DNA of 64,000 bases, taken from Lysinibacillus fusiformis (lineage in GTDB: Bacteria; Bacillota; Bacilli; Bacillales_A; Planococcaceae). Location: contig NZ_PYWL01000002.1 in the NCBI RefSeq assembly GCF_003049525.1, positions 496,001 to 560,000 of the forward strand. The letters are read 5' to 3'. The translations under genes and the position numbers were made by a program. The notes beneath the pieces were generated by a model that was given only the letters and a program-made list of their open reading frames with translations, did not search any database and was not told where the DNA came from. Numbering within the stretch: the stretch's first letter is position 1; every line of letters starts with the position of its first letter. Of the stretch, positions 1 through 7,801 are shown one piece after another.

Positions 1-2
1 CA

Positions 3-299
3 ATGGTTAAAGGATTAGAGGATCGACCAGAATATTCCTTTGACTTTGGATTAGATGGGCAGCCAGCTTTTTTCATCACTATTTTTAAAGCGGATGAGAG
101 TATGAGTGAAATTGGTCCCATCTTAAATGAAAAAGAGATGGATATTCGAGGACAAAAAGGAACGGTTATGGATGATAAAAATTTCCGCTCGATTGCTTGG
201 CAAGAAAACGGCTACCAGTATAGTATCGTTGGCGAAAATCCAGAGTTAACGATTGAGGATCTTGTAAGCTATGCACAACAAATGGAATTTGTTCAATGA
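3..299 (+). CDS. DUF4367-like protein, 3' part
   Basis: The 98 residues read like the C-terminal half of a DUF4367-type extracytoplasmic domain: a strand with GQKGTV, then IAWQENGYQYSIVGENPELT and a closing helix containing EDLVSYAQQM. No signal peptide or membrane segment is visible, and the frame begins two bases from the window edge, so the true start very probably lies upstream. Such domains often sit at the outside end of membrane-anchored stress or anti-sigma proteins. The next gene starts 9 bases after the stop, so the two are probably cotranscribed. The family assignment is by pattern only. Confidence 0.5.
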   Translation: MVKGLEDRPEYSFDFGLDGQPAFFITIFKADESMSEIGPILNEKEMDIRGQKGTVMDDKNFRSIAWQENGYQYSIVGENPELTIEDLVSYAQQMEFVQ

Positions 300-308
300 G
301 GTGATGCT

Positions 309-530
309 ATGAAAAGGGCACAGGGGTTGAAGAGTCTTGCATTGTTTTTATTTACTACTATTTTTTTATACGGGGTAGGCGATACCTATCAAGTTTCTTG
401 GCTACAATTTCATTTTACGGGCCGATATGATGAAGTCGGTTTTTATTTCAGCTTTACTTCACTTATTCCGATATTGATTGGATTATTGATGGTAGGGCTT
501 TATGAATCACTTTTAAAACGATTAATATAA
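309..530 (+). CDS. small membrane protein
   Basis: This is a 73-residue protein with two hydrophobic stretches, residues about 8-24 and 48-66, separated by a polar loop rich in aromatic residues. A GAGGTGATG ribosome binding site precedes the ATG, and the gene follows the previous one by 9 bases, which suggests one transcript closed by the terminator at 541. No family is recognised and no function can be assigned. Confidence 0.6.
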   Translation: MKRAQGLKSLALFLFTTIFLYGVGDTYQVSWLQFHFTGRYDEVGFYFSFTSLIPILIGLLMVGLYESLLKRLI

Positions 531-540
531 AAAGTTTAGA

Positions 541-572
541 AGCAGGATCTCGGTTGAGGATCCTGCTTTTTA
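541..572 (+). terminator. Rho-independent terminator
   Basis: The 9-bp stem AGCAGGATC / GATCCTGCT is followed by TTTTTA. It closes the two-gene unit to its left. Confidence 0.9.
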
Positions 573-916
573 TAGTACGATTACGTTATCTATTACAATA
601 TTTAAGTAAAAAGGTTTTTAAAAGGAAGTTTTATCGTAGATTACATTTATTCATGGTCATGCTCAAGTGATTGCCCTTTTTTATGGTTCTTTACTTCTAT
701 TTTATGTTAACGTTTTTATCTAAAAAAGGAAAATGAGGAAAACTAAATGGGCTGCAGTGATAAGTTTAGCACTCGCATGGATTGTTCCAGCTCTTTATAA
801 TGTGATTATGTTTTGTGATAAGTGATAATAGAAATATACGCGTACAAATGATGGGTCAATGATTATTCATTTTACATAATAAACAATCGAATTACATATA
901 CACTTGGAGGTGAAAT
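573..916 (+). other. intergenic, possible peptide and gene remnant
   Basis: No convincing gene lies here. A 30-codon frame at 733-825 encodes a hydrophobic peptide beginning MRKTKWAAVISLALAW; it overlaps a preceding 17-codon frame (683-736) through ATGA. A third frame around 648-722 reads FIHGHAQVIALFYGSLLLFY without a start codon. These look like pieces of a decayed membrane protein gene more than functional genes. The ribosome binding site for the next gene (GGAGGTG) is at about 906. Confidence 0.3.
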
Positions 917-1816
917 ATGGATTTTATGGCATCGAACGAAGCAGTGCTAAAGGTGAAAAGGTGGCCGAAAGATACGATTACGGCGGGGTGCCGCCATTCG
1001 GTTGGGCTTAGAGAGGATGGGACTGTGGTGGCTACAGGTGATAATCGATATGGTCAATGTCAGGTAAGCGGCTGGCGGGATATTGTAGCGGTTAGGGCTG
1101 GTAATGTTCATATGGCGAGGAACACGGGGAACACGCATACAATTGGTCTTCGCGTGAATGGAACGGTGGTAGCGGTCGGCTGGAATAAGCATGATCAGTG
1201 TAATGTCAGTGACTGGCGCAATATTGTGGCAGTGGCTGCGGGTTGGTGCCATACCATTGGGCTTACAGCAGATGGGACTGTGGTGGCAGTGGGGAAAAAT
1301 AAGGAGGGGGAATGCAATATAAGTGGTTGGAGGGATATGGTAGCGGTCGCGGCAGGTGACTGGCATACAATCGGTCTTCGTGCTAATGGAACGGTAGTGG
1401 CAGTGGGGAATAATCGATATCGTCAATGCGATGTCAACGACTGGAGTCATATTGTGGAAGTCTCTGCAGGCTATCTACATACAATTGGTCTACAGCGGGA
1501 TGGCAGGGTGATAGCTGTAGGCTCGAATAAACATGAACAATGTGAAGTTATGAACTGGCAAGGTATTGTGGCAATTGCAGCGGGTAGTTATCATACCATT
1601 GGGCTTAAGGCTGACGGGACGGTGATGGCTGCAGGCTCGAATAAGCATGGCCAATGTCAAGTGAGTGGCTGGCGAGATATTGTGGCAATTGCGGCGGGAT
1701 GCGCTCATACACTTGGCCTTCAATCTGACGGTACTGTGGTTGTAGTCGGTGAAAATGAGTATGGCCAATGTGATGTAAACGGTTGGCAGGACATTCAAGT
1801 AAATGAACATGTATAG
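917..1816 (+). CDS. RCC1-repeat beta-propeller protein
   Basis: The 299 residues are almost entirely tandem repeats of about 38 residues with the pattern HTIGLxxDGTVVAVGxNxxGQCxVxxWxDIVAVAAG. Seven or so copies match short bacterial RCC1_2 repeats, which form a beta-propeller. No signal peptide or membrane segment is visible, so it is probably cytoplasmic. Nearly every repeat keeps one Cys (GQC) and one His at the repeat start. The first repeat carries a small insertion (MARNTGNT). The start follows GGAGGTGAAAT. The protein looks free-standing, with no fused catalytic domain. Propellers of this kind usually bind proteins or ligands; the partner is unknown. Confidence 0.85.
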   Translation: MDFMASNEAVLKVKRWPKDTITAGCRHSVGLREDGTVVATGDNRYGQCQVSGWRDIVAVRAGNVHMARNTGNTHTIGLRVNGTVVAVGWNKHDQCNVSDWRNIVAVAAGWCHTIGLTADGTVVAVGKNKEGECNISGWRDMVAVAAGDWHTIGLRANGTVVAVGNNRYRQCDVNDWSHIVEVSAGYLHTIGLQRDGRVIAVGSNKHEQCEVMNWQGIVAIAAGSYHTIGLKADGTVMAAGSNKHGQCQVSGWRDIVAIAAGCAHTLGLQSDGTVVVVGENEYGQCDVNGWQDIQVNEHV

Positions 1817-1872
1817 ATCCCTTAAGGAGCGTGGATACCCAAGCTCCTATTTTTAATACTTCATTTTGTTCA

Positions 1873-2226
1873 TTATGCTATCTGCTGTAAATGTGTTTTC
1901 GTAAAGGCTTCATCATATTTTAAGCCATAACCGAGTGCTCGATCTAAGAAAATATGTGCCAGCCAAATCAAGGCAACCATCAGTAGTGTTGGGATGGAGA
2001 GCGTATAGCCAATTACGAGAAGGATAGCGGGTATGAAGAAGCTATGCCCCGTATTATAGCAAAGGGCACCCATTTTTAAATTGATTATATAACCGGCCAT
2101 AGTTATATCAGGCAGCAATAAAAATAAAATAAATGATAGCCATGAAAAATCTAAGTGCGCATAGAAAAAGACCGTCAAGATAAAGGCGATGACATATTCT
2201 AGAGAGATAATTTTACGTAGTTTCAT
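1873..2226 (-). CDS. DUF4260 family membrane protein
   Basis: The 117-residue protein has about four hydrophobic segments and the family motif around LPDITMAGY, plus HIFLDRALGYGLKY near the C-terminus, typical of DUF4260. An upstream in-frame TTG would extend it, but ATG at 2226 starts the conserved family N-terminus (MKLRKIISLEYV) and sits 14 bases inside the end of the MerR gene, with AGGAAGG upstream. Translational coupling to the regulator is likely. The function of the family is unknown. Confidence 0.75.
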   Translation of the reverse strand: MKLRKIISLEYVIAFILTVFFYAHLDFSWLSFILFLLLPDITMAGYIINLKMGALCYNTGHSFFIPAILLVIGYTLSIPTLLMVALIWLAHIFLDRALGYGLKYDEAFTKTHLQQIA

Positions 2227-2653
2227 TGTAACCACGACCTTCCTGTAAATTTTGGTACATATCTTCAATAAGTGAATTAATTTTTTCTTGATTGTTTTTA
2301 AATTGTCCATCAGCCATTAATATTTTAGTTAGCTGTAGCGATTGTCGTGCATGCTGATAAAAGTGCATGAGCTGTTCAATATGGGCAATCTTTGCAGAAA
2401 ATAGTTGTACCGTTTCTTCATTACACTCTGTGGATATAGGTTTTTTTTCGAGTGTCAGTAAATAGTTGATTTCTTGTAAGGTAAAGCCGAGCTGGCGTAG
2501 GACGAGAATAAATTTCATGGTCTGTTCACATGTGCCATCATACACACGGTAACCATTGTTTAATTTCTGTGGATGTAAGAGTCCTTCTTTTTCGTAATAA
2601 CGGACTGTATCGGTGGATAATTGAAACTTCTCGGCAAATTGTTTAATTTTCAT
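2213..2653 (-). CDS. MerR family regulator
   Basis: The 146-residue protein begins MKIKQFAEKFQLSTDTVRYYEKEGLL, the winged helix-turn-helix of MerR regulators, followed by the wing (GYRVYDGT) and a dimerisation coiled coil. ATG at 2653 is chosen over a start 21 bases upstream because GGAGGTG lies at the right spacing. No pair of cysteines typical of a metal sensor is seen in the C-terminal part, so a small-molecule inducer is more likely. It forms an operon with the overlapping DUF4260 gene and probably regulates its own promoter, which has the MerR-type long spacer. Confidence 0.88.
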   Translation of the reverse strand: MKIKQFAEKFQLSTDTVRYYEKEGLLHPQKLNNGYRVYDGTCEQTMKFILVLRQLGFTLQEINYLLTLEKKPISTECNEETVQLFSAKIAHIEQLMHFYQHARQSLQLTKILMADGQFKNNQEKINSLIEDMYQNLQEGRGYNETT

Positions 2654-2672
2654 ATGAGCACCTCCTACAATC

Positions 2673-2703
2673 ATCCTAACATTGGAGTATGCTCCAAGGT
2701 CAA
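2673..2703 (-). promoter_or_regulatory. MerR-type promoter with operator in spacer
   Basis: On the minus strand TTGACC and TAGGAT are separated by 19 bases rather than 17. The spacer contains the perfect palindrome TTGGAGCATACTCCAA (2682-2697). An over-long spacer filled by a dyad is the hallmark of promoters that MerR proteins activate by DNA untwisting. The regulator gene starts 20 bases downstream of the -10 element. Confidence 0.85.
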
Positions 2704-2722
2704 TACACTTTTAGAAAAAATT

Positions 2723-2748
2723 TGAAACGGAGATTCATTGGGAATCGT
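2723..2748 (+). promoter_or_regulatory. candidate ECF sigma promoter
   Basis: TGAAAC, 17 bases, then CGT lies just upstream of the sigma gene at 2768 and resembles the TGAAAC-N16-CGT consensus of Bacillus ECF sigma factors. A related arrangement (TGAATC-N17-CGTC) precedes the second sigma gene at 11693, which supports autoregulation. Confidence 0.45.
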
Positions 2749-2767
2749 TTATTGTGTAAGAGGGTAG

Positions 2768-3274
2768 GTGGGTGGCATACTTGAACAAATCATTGATGAA
2801 CATGGAGAGCATTTATTGCGTCTCGCTTATTTTTACGTAAAGAACCGGCAAACGGCGGAGGATATTGTACAGGAGGTTTTTATTAAATTCTCTCAGTGTA
2901 ATTATGAGGAACGTGGGCAGCTACGCGCTTTCTTATCCACTTTAACGATTAATCAAAGCAAGGATTATTTAAAAAGCTGGCATTATAAAAAACTACTTGT
3001 ACAAGAAAAAGTATTTCCTATGAAGTGGAATAAACAGCGTGATGAGCTAGTCGTGGCGGAGGAGCGATCCTCTGTGGGAGCGGCAATATTAAAGCTATCA
3101 CTTCTGTATCGAGAGCCGATTGTTCTTTATTATTTTGAAGAAATGAAAATACATGACATTGCCCGATTATTAGGGGTTTCAGATAATACGGTGAAAACAA
3201 GGCTGAGACGGGCAAGAGAGGCATTAAGGTCCTATCTAAAACAGGACGAATGGGAGGTGCTAAAGGATGAATAA
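2768..3274 (+). CDS. ECF-type sigma-70 factor
   Basis: The 168-residue protein has sigma region 2 (HLLRLAYFYVKNRQTAEDIVQEVFIKF, residues about 13-39) and region 4 with a helix-turn-helix (IHDIARLLGVSDNTVKTRLRRAREAL, about 126-151). These two regions without regions 1 and 3 define the ECF group, which directs RNA polymerase to stress genes. The start is GTG; it aligns with the paralogous sigma at 11693. The downstream membrane protein overlaps by 8 bases and is the likely anti-sigma partner. Confidence 0.85.
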   Translation: MGGILEQIIDEHGEHLLRLAYFYVKNRQTAEDIVQEVFIKFSQCNYEERGQLRAFLSTLTINQSKDYLKSWHYKKLLVQEKVFPMKWNKQRDELVVAEERSSVGAAILKLSLLYREPIVLYYFEEMKIHDIARLLGVSDNTVKTRLRRAREALRSYLKQDEWEVLKDE

Positions 3275-4457
3275 AGTACACAAAGAATTGGTGAAAGTAT
3301 CGGGGGATATGACGAGTAGCAAAGAACGTGTTAAACAACATGTGCTACATTCTAAGAATTCCAACAAGAAGCCTTATCGATTCACACTTTTATCGGTCGT
3401 GCTCACCCTATGTGTGGCAGGTTTTATATTGGTACAGCTGTTAGGGAAGGAAACGACCCAGACGACTATATGGTTTCATGAAACACAGCTAGATCATTTT
3501 GAGCGTATAACACAAATGATGTGGCCCAATCAAAACAAGGAATATTATAAAGAAGAGGCTTATCGTTCGTATGAGAAGCTTGTTGCCGCATATTTTTTTG
3601 CAGAGTCATTAGGAATTACCTATACGAAGGATGAACTTGAGACGGAGAGGAAAAACTTCGTTGAGCAAATGGAAATGCTACAGCAATCACCTAAAAATAA
3701 AGCCTTTTTTCGAGGTGTAGAACCGAGTAAATATGTGGATGTTTATATGGAACCTCTCCTGCCAATGTATACAGCTAGAACGAAGCTCTACGCGATGTAT
3801 AAGGAAAAATATCCAACTTTTTATGCCTATAAAGGCGTAGCAGATATTGAGGCTATTCGGTATTTCCAAATGAATTTTGCTGAACAGGCGACGGCCTTTC
3901 AAAAGGAAAATAACATCGTGAACCCTCCTAGTACATCTGGCACCTCTTTAGTGGGAACCGTTGCAAAGGTTGAGTCAAATGCCTTTTTATTTATCGAGGG
4001 TATTATTCCAAAAGATTTCGATCATATGACAGAAGAACAGCTGGAGGAAAAGTATGAGCAAGCTGACTGGTACCCTGTATTAGCCGATTTTCCTGTAGAA
4101 CAAGGGGACTATATTACCCTTCATTCGACTGAAACGGGTAGCATAGAGGAAAATGGGGTTGTCAGGATATATGGCTTATTAAACGATGTGGAGGTATTAG
4201 AGCCTGATGTCACTGTAGAGCTAAATCTGCAAAATGAACAAGAAGTAGCTGAATTCTTGCAGGATATGCCCTGGCAGATGGCTGACTATATGCGAAGGCC
4301 CCCTGATTACTCCCTTCAGGTGGAAGGGGTGCGTATTGAAATATGGAAAGGCTATGGAGGTTCACTTTACCTCCAAAAGATAGGGAGTGGAGAAATCAAA
4401 TTAAGCTCCGAAAAGGCCAAGAAATTAAAAGAATTATTAGGTATAGAAGAATCTTAA
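3267..4457 (+). CDS. membrane-anchored putative anti-sigma factor
   Basis: The 396-residue protein has a basic cytoplasmic N-terminus of about 35 residues, one transmembrane segment (FTLLSVVLTLCVAGFILVQL, about 38-57) and a long outside region with helical and beta-rich parts. This layout, and the 8-base overlap with an ECF sigma gene, are those of an anti-sigma factor whose outer domain senses a signal. No known zinc anti-sigma motif or sensor domain is recognised, so the role is inferred from context. Residues 65-230 look helical and resemble no family I can name with confidence. Confidence 0.6.
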   Translation: MNKVHKELVKVSGDMTSSKERVKQHVLHSKNSNKKPYRFTLLSVVLTLCVAGFILVQLLGKETTQTTIWFHETQLDHFERITQMMWPNQNKEYYKEEAYRSYEKLVAAYFFAESLGITYTKDELETERKNFVEQMEMLQQSPKNKAFFRGVEPSKYVDVYMEPLLPMYTARTKLYAMYKEKYPTFYAYKGVADIEAIRYFQMNFAEQATAFQKENNIVNPPSTSGTSLVGTVAKVESNAFLFIEGIIPKDFDHMTEEQLEEKYEQADWYPVLADFPVEQGDYITLHSTETGSIEENGVVRIYGLLNDVEVLEPDVTVELNLQNEQEVAEFLQDMPWQMADYMRRPPDYSLQVEGVRIEIWKGYGGSLYLQKIGSGEIKLSSEKAKKLKELLGIEES

Positions 4458-4486
4458 CAAGTCTCTGTGAAAGAGGCTTGTTTTTT
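4456..4486 (+). terminator. Rho-independent terminator
   Basis: AACAAGTCTCT / AGAGGCTTGTT stem with a 5-base loop and a run of T. It closes the sigma/anti-sigma operon. Confidence 0.85.
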
Positions 4487-4627
4487 GTTAGCGAGAAAAT
4501 TATAGTGAAAGTACTATGTTAAATTTACCATTAAAATATAAAATTAGAAACATAGGATAATATACACAATAATTTGTTTGTCTAGTATTAATTGCTTAAT
4601 TTTGTAAAAATAAATGAGTCCAAAGAA

Positions 4628-4656
4628 TTGTAATATTTTATTCATGCAGGTAGTAT
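4628..4656 (+). promoter_or_regulatory. candidate SigA promoter
   Basis: TTGTAA and TAGTAT are 17 bases apart, 35 bases upstream of the diguanylate cyclase start. Confidence 0.5.
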
Positions 4657-4690
4657 TAAAGAAGTAAGGTTGAAGATAAGGGGGAGCGGT

Positions 4691-6139
4691 ATGAACGTAC
4701 AAGAATTTGAAGAATTATGGATTACGCTCAATGAATTATATAACGCGGATCGTTTTTTAGAATATATAGAAATAAGTAGTGCCGCAATCGAAAGTGCCAT
4801 TAAGCTTGGAATGTATGATAAGGCAATCCTTTTATTACGCTATAGCTGTGCCAGTTATTTTCAAACAGGTGATTTACAGCTATCGATTAGTGTACTTGAA
4901 CAATATCGTGAGCTAACTTTTCAACATGGCAATGATATTGACCTCATTCAGTATTATAATATAGCCGCGATTTATTGGGGGACATTTGGTCACTTAAAGA
5001 AATCTGAAGAGCTGATGCTAAAGGGCTTAAAAATTGCTGAATCTATTCAACATGTGGAGAGCTTGGGGAAAATTTATAATAATCTAAGCGATTTGGAAAT
5101 ATCGATGGGCAATTATCGTACAGCCAAGGAATTCGCCTTAAAAAGTCTTTATTACTCGAATGCGTTTGAAGTGCAGCATAAAGAGCCTTATACAGGAATT
5201 ATGTATCCAAAAACAAACCTAGCCGTATCACTTATATGGCTGGATGAGTTTGATGAGGCCAATGTACTATTACAAGAACTACTAGCCACGATTCATAACC
5301 CACCCTATTCAAAAGTACAATTAGAGGTTTTCAATGCCTATGCCATTCTCTGTGAACGACAGGGACGTGTAAGTGAAGCTATTGATTTATATCAAAAGAC
5401 TAAACATTATGCTTTGCAAAACAATGATCTGTCTTTGCTTCAAATTATCTATAATTCATTAGTGAAGCTTATAGAGGATCAGGGCAATAAAATTGTTTTA
5501 TGTGCTGTTCAGAAAGAATATATTAATATTTTGTTAGAAATTCAACGTGAAAATTACTCTCATGTATTATTTGAAATGGAGTATAACGATCATAAGAAGC
5601 AATTTGAAAAAAATGCTTATTTCGATCCGCTGACGAATATTTACAATCGACGCTATTTTGATGAAAATGCAAAGAGGATGCTCGAAAAAGCAGCTGAAGG
5701 TAATCAGCAATTAGCGTTAATGATGGTGGATTTAGACCATTTTAAAGAAATTAATGATATGAATGGTCATCTATTTGGAGACGATGCATTAACGAATACC
5801 GCCAAAACATTGCAAGATTATTTTCAACCCTTTGAATCGATTGTCGCACGTTTTGGTGGAGATGAGTTTATAATCCTCAGTCAAGTAAAAGAGGGAGAAA
5901 CGGTGCAAACATTGGCCGACAATCTTTATCAAACCTTAACGGCTTTGTCACTTACGGTGAATGGTGAAACAGTTCAATTGGAATTTAGTATTGGTGTTAG
6001 TACTAATGATTTTGGCAAGATAAAGATAGTGGAAGAGCTTATCCAACATGCGGATGAAGCGCTTTACAAGTCGAAGCGTAATGGACGCAACCAAATTACA
6101 CACTATAACCATTATTGTGATGTGGGAAATGGTATTTAA
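4691..6139 (+). CDS. TPR-GGDEF diguanylate cyclase
   Basis: The protein makes the second messenger cyclic di-GMP from two GTP. The 482 residues hold tetratricopeptide-like helical repeats over about 1-290 and a C-terminal GGDEF domain from DPLTNIYNRRYFD (about 315) through DLDHFKEIND to RFGGDEF (about 387-393). The catalytic GGDEF motif is intact. The position of the inhibitory RxxD site before it reads PFES, so product inhibition through the I-site is probably absent. No membrane segment is visible; the TPR part is presumably a protein-binding sensor. ATG at 4691 follows AAGGGGGAG and is preferred over the TTG at 4670. The gene stands alone. Confidence 0.9.
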   Translation: MNVQEFEELWITLNELYNADRFLEYIEISSAAIESAIKLGMYDKAILLLRYSCASYFQTGDLQLSISVLEQYRELTFQHGNDIDLIQYYNIAAIYWGTFGHLKKSEELMLKGLKIAESIQHVESLGKIYNNLSDLEISMGNYRTAKEFALKSLYYSNAFEVQHKEPYTGIMYPKTNLAVSLIWLDEFDEANVLLQELLATIHNPPYSKVQLEVFNAYAILCERQGRVSEAIDLYQKTKHYALQNNDLSLLQIIYNSLVKLIEDQGNKIVLCAVQKEYINILLEIQRENYSHVLFEMEYNDHKKQFEKNAYFDPLTNIYNRRYFDENAKRMLEKAAEGNQQLALMMVDLDHFKEINDMNGHLFGDDALTNTAKTLQDYFQPFESIVARFGGDEFIILSQVKEGETVQTLADNLYQTLTALSLTVNGETVQLEFSIGVSTNDFGKIKIVEELIQHADEALYKSKRNGRNQITHYNHYCDVGNGI

Positions 6140-6185
6140 AGAGAAAGAGGCATAACTTTATAGGAGGTGCCTCTTTCATGTACGT

Positions 6186-6740
6186 TTACAAGCTACGGTA
6201 AGGATTAATAATGCCGTAAAATATGATATCCTCAAAAGTACCGTTTTTAAAAACATGATCCTTTAACGTTCCCTCATACTGCATGCCACACTTCTCCATG
6301 ATTTTGCCAGAGGCAGGATTGGAAAGAAAATACTGCGCATAAACACGATGATACTGTTTTTCCTTACAAGCAAATTCAATGATGGCACGGGCAGCTTCTG
6401 TTCCATAGCCAATTCCCCAATACGGCTCACCAATCCAATAAGCCATTTCTCCATTTTGGTGTTGCTGACGATTCGACAGTCCAATGGCCCCGTATAATTG
6501 CCCACTTTGTTTGTCCGTTATGGCAAATTCATAGAGCTGCTCTTGCTCAAAATTTTGTTGATGATTGGAAATCCATGACAATGCACAGTCTAAGGTATAG
6601 GGATAAGGTAAATTTAACGTGCTTTTATATAGAGCAAAATTATTACACAATGCACTTACTTCAGGTGCATCCGCTTCTGTGAATAGTCGGAGCATGAGAC
6701 GCTCTGTTTCTATTGTTTTTTTTGCAGCTTGGTAATTCAT
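6186..6740 (-). CDS. GNAT acetyltransferase, RimJ/RimL type
   Basis: The 184-residue protein starts with ETERLMLRLFTEADAPEV and carries the acetyl-CoA loop (YWGIGYGTEAARAIIEF) and NPASGKIMEKCGMQYEGTLKD, all typical of RimJ/RimL-type N-acetyltransferases acting on protein N-termini or small amines. The substrate cannot be told from sequence. ATG at 6740 follows AGGGGG at good spacing; the longer in-frame extension is hydrophobic and lacks a ribosome site. The gene stands alone on the minus strand. Confidence 0.85.
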   Translation of the reverse strand: MNYQAAKKTIETERLMLRLFTEADAPEVSALCNNFALYKSTLNLPYPYTLDCALSWISNHQQNFEQEQLYEFAITDKQSGQLYGAIGLSNRQQHQNGEMAYWIGEPYWGIGYGTEAARAIIEFACKEKQYHRVYAQYFLSNPASGKIMEKCGMQYEGTLKDHVFKNGTFEDIIFYGIINPYRSL

Positions 6741-6906
6741 TGAAATACCCCCTTCAACAATGATAAAAACGATTATAGCACAATAAAAAGAAAAATAAAC
6801 CAAATAATGGATATTATTAATACCATGAAATTAGATAAAAATTTATTGAAAAACGATAAATTATATGGTAAATTGAACAGGATATTAAATAAAAGAGGTG
6901 CGTAAT

Positions 6907-7377
6907 ATGAAACGGGAAACACTCTTTTTAAAGATTGCTGTTTTTCTAATGGGGTTGCCGGTTTTTGCCTTATGTATATGGGTGGTGCCACGTGTTGCTT
7001 TAGATACAGCTCAGCATTCACCGGTCTTAACAATTACTGCATTACTTGGCGTCTATGCAACGGCAATTGCTTATTTTGTTGCTCTATATACGACGATCAA
7101 GCTGCTAAGCTATATTGATCAAAACATTGCATTTTCAGAGCTATCAGTGAAAGCTTTAATTAAAATTAAATATTGTGCAATTGTCATTAGTAGTGTTTAC
7201 GTGGTTGGCATGCCACTGATATACTATGCTGCGGAAGTAGACGATGCCCCAGGTCTTATACTTATTGGAATGGTCATTATTGGTGCTTCTTTTGTAGTTG
7301 CAGTTTTTGCTGCTGTTCTTCAAAAGCTTCTAAAAAATGCCATCGATATCAAATCAGAAAATGATTTAACGGTTTGA
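6907..7377 (+). CDS. DUF2975 membrane protein
   Basis: The 156 residues form four transmembrane segments (about 7-27, 40-65, 92-115, 120-145). The length, the hydrophobic pattern and the small Xre-type regulator next to it are characteristic of DUF2975 proteins in Bacillales. AAAGAGGTG precedes the ATG. The partner gene follows 10 bases after the stop. The role of the pair is not established. Confidence 0.7.
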   Translation: MKRETLFLKIAVFLMGLPVFALCIWVVPRVALDTAQHSPVLTITALLGVYATAIAYFVALYTTIKLLSYIDQNIAFSELSVKALIKIKYCAIVISSVYVVGMPLIYYAAEVDDAPGLILIGMVIIGASFVVAVFAAVLQKLLKNAIDIKSENDLTV

Positions 7378-7387
7378 GGTGAATACT

Positions 7388-7600
7388 ATGGCGATGATTA
7401 TCAATATTGATGTCATGTTGGCAAAACGGAAAATGAGTGTAACAGAACTTTCAGAGAAGGTTGGCATAACGATGGCGAATCTTTCTATATTGAAAAATGG
7501 TAAGGCGAAAGCGATTCGCTTTTCAACGTTAGAGGCGATTTGTGAGGCGTTAGAATGTCAGCCAGGGGATATTTTAGAATATAAAAGGAACGAAGAATAA
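7388..7600 (+). CDS. YozG-type Cro/CI-family regulator
   Basis: This 70-residue protein is a single helix-turn-helix of the Xre/CI type: MLAKRKMSVTELSEKVGITMANLSILKNGKAKAIRFSTLEAICEALECQPGDILEY. It matches the small regulators typically found beside DUF2975 genes. ATG at 7388 is chosen because TGAGGTG, overlapping the upstream stop, lies 7 bases before it. It probably represses its own operon. Confidence 0.85.
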   Translation: MAMIINIDVMLAKRKMSVTELSEKVGITMANLSILKNGKAKAIRFSTLEAICEALECQPGDILEYKRNEE

Positions 7601-7611
7601 AGACTGTAGGT

Positions 7612-7650
7612 AAAAGCCGTCGAGCACGCTCGATGGCTTTTGTCGTTTTT
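7612..7650 (+). terminator. Rho-independent terminator
   Basis: AAAAGCCGTCGAG / CTCGATGGCTTTT stem with a CACG loop and T-rich tail, closing the DUF2975/HTH operon. Confidence 0.85.
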
Positions 7651-7764
7651 TCTTGGCGGGTCATCCGTATTTAATTGGAACGAGGTAGCTTTTTTTATTG
7701 AAAAAAGACTGTAGAAAATATTGCCATATGGAATATAGTTGTGCTACGATAAAGCTAAGATAAT

Positions 7765-7783
7765 TCGACAGTCAGTCGGTCGA
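7765..7783 (+). promoter_or_regulatory. candidate TetR operator
   Basis: The dyad TCGAC-N9-GTCGA lies 18 bases before the TetR start and contains GTCAGTCGGTC, a sequence type common in operators of TetR regulators that control efflux systems. A candidate promoter (TTGCCA-N18-TACGAT, about 7724-7753) lies just upstream. Confidence 0.5.
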
Positions 7784-7801
7784 TTATAAGGGGTTGTTAA
7801 G

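Noticed and set aside
947..1450. Open frame of 167 codons on the minus strand under the RCC1 gene
   Set aside because: It mirrors the repeat gene, is rich in His/Pro/Cys, and has no ribosome site; it is a by-product of codon repetition.
7379..7600. DUF2975/HTH pair as a toxin-antitoxin system
   Set aside because: The membrane protein is not toxin-like and the pairing is a known non-toxin gene family arrangement.
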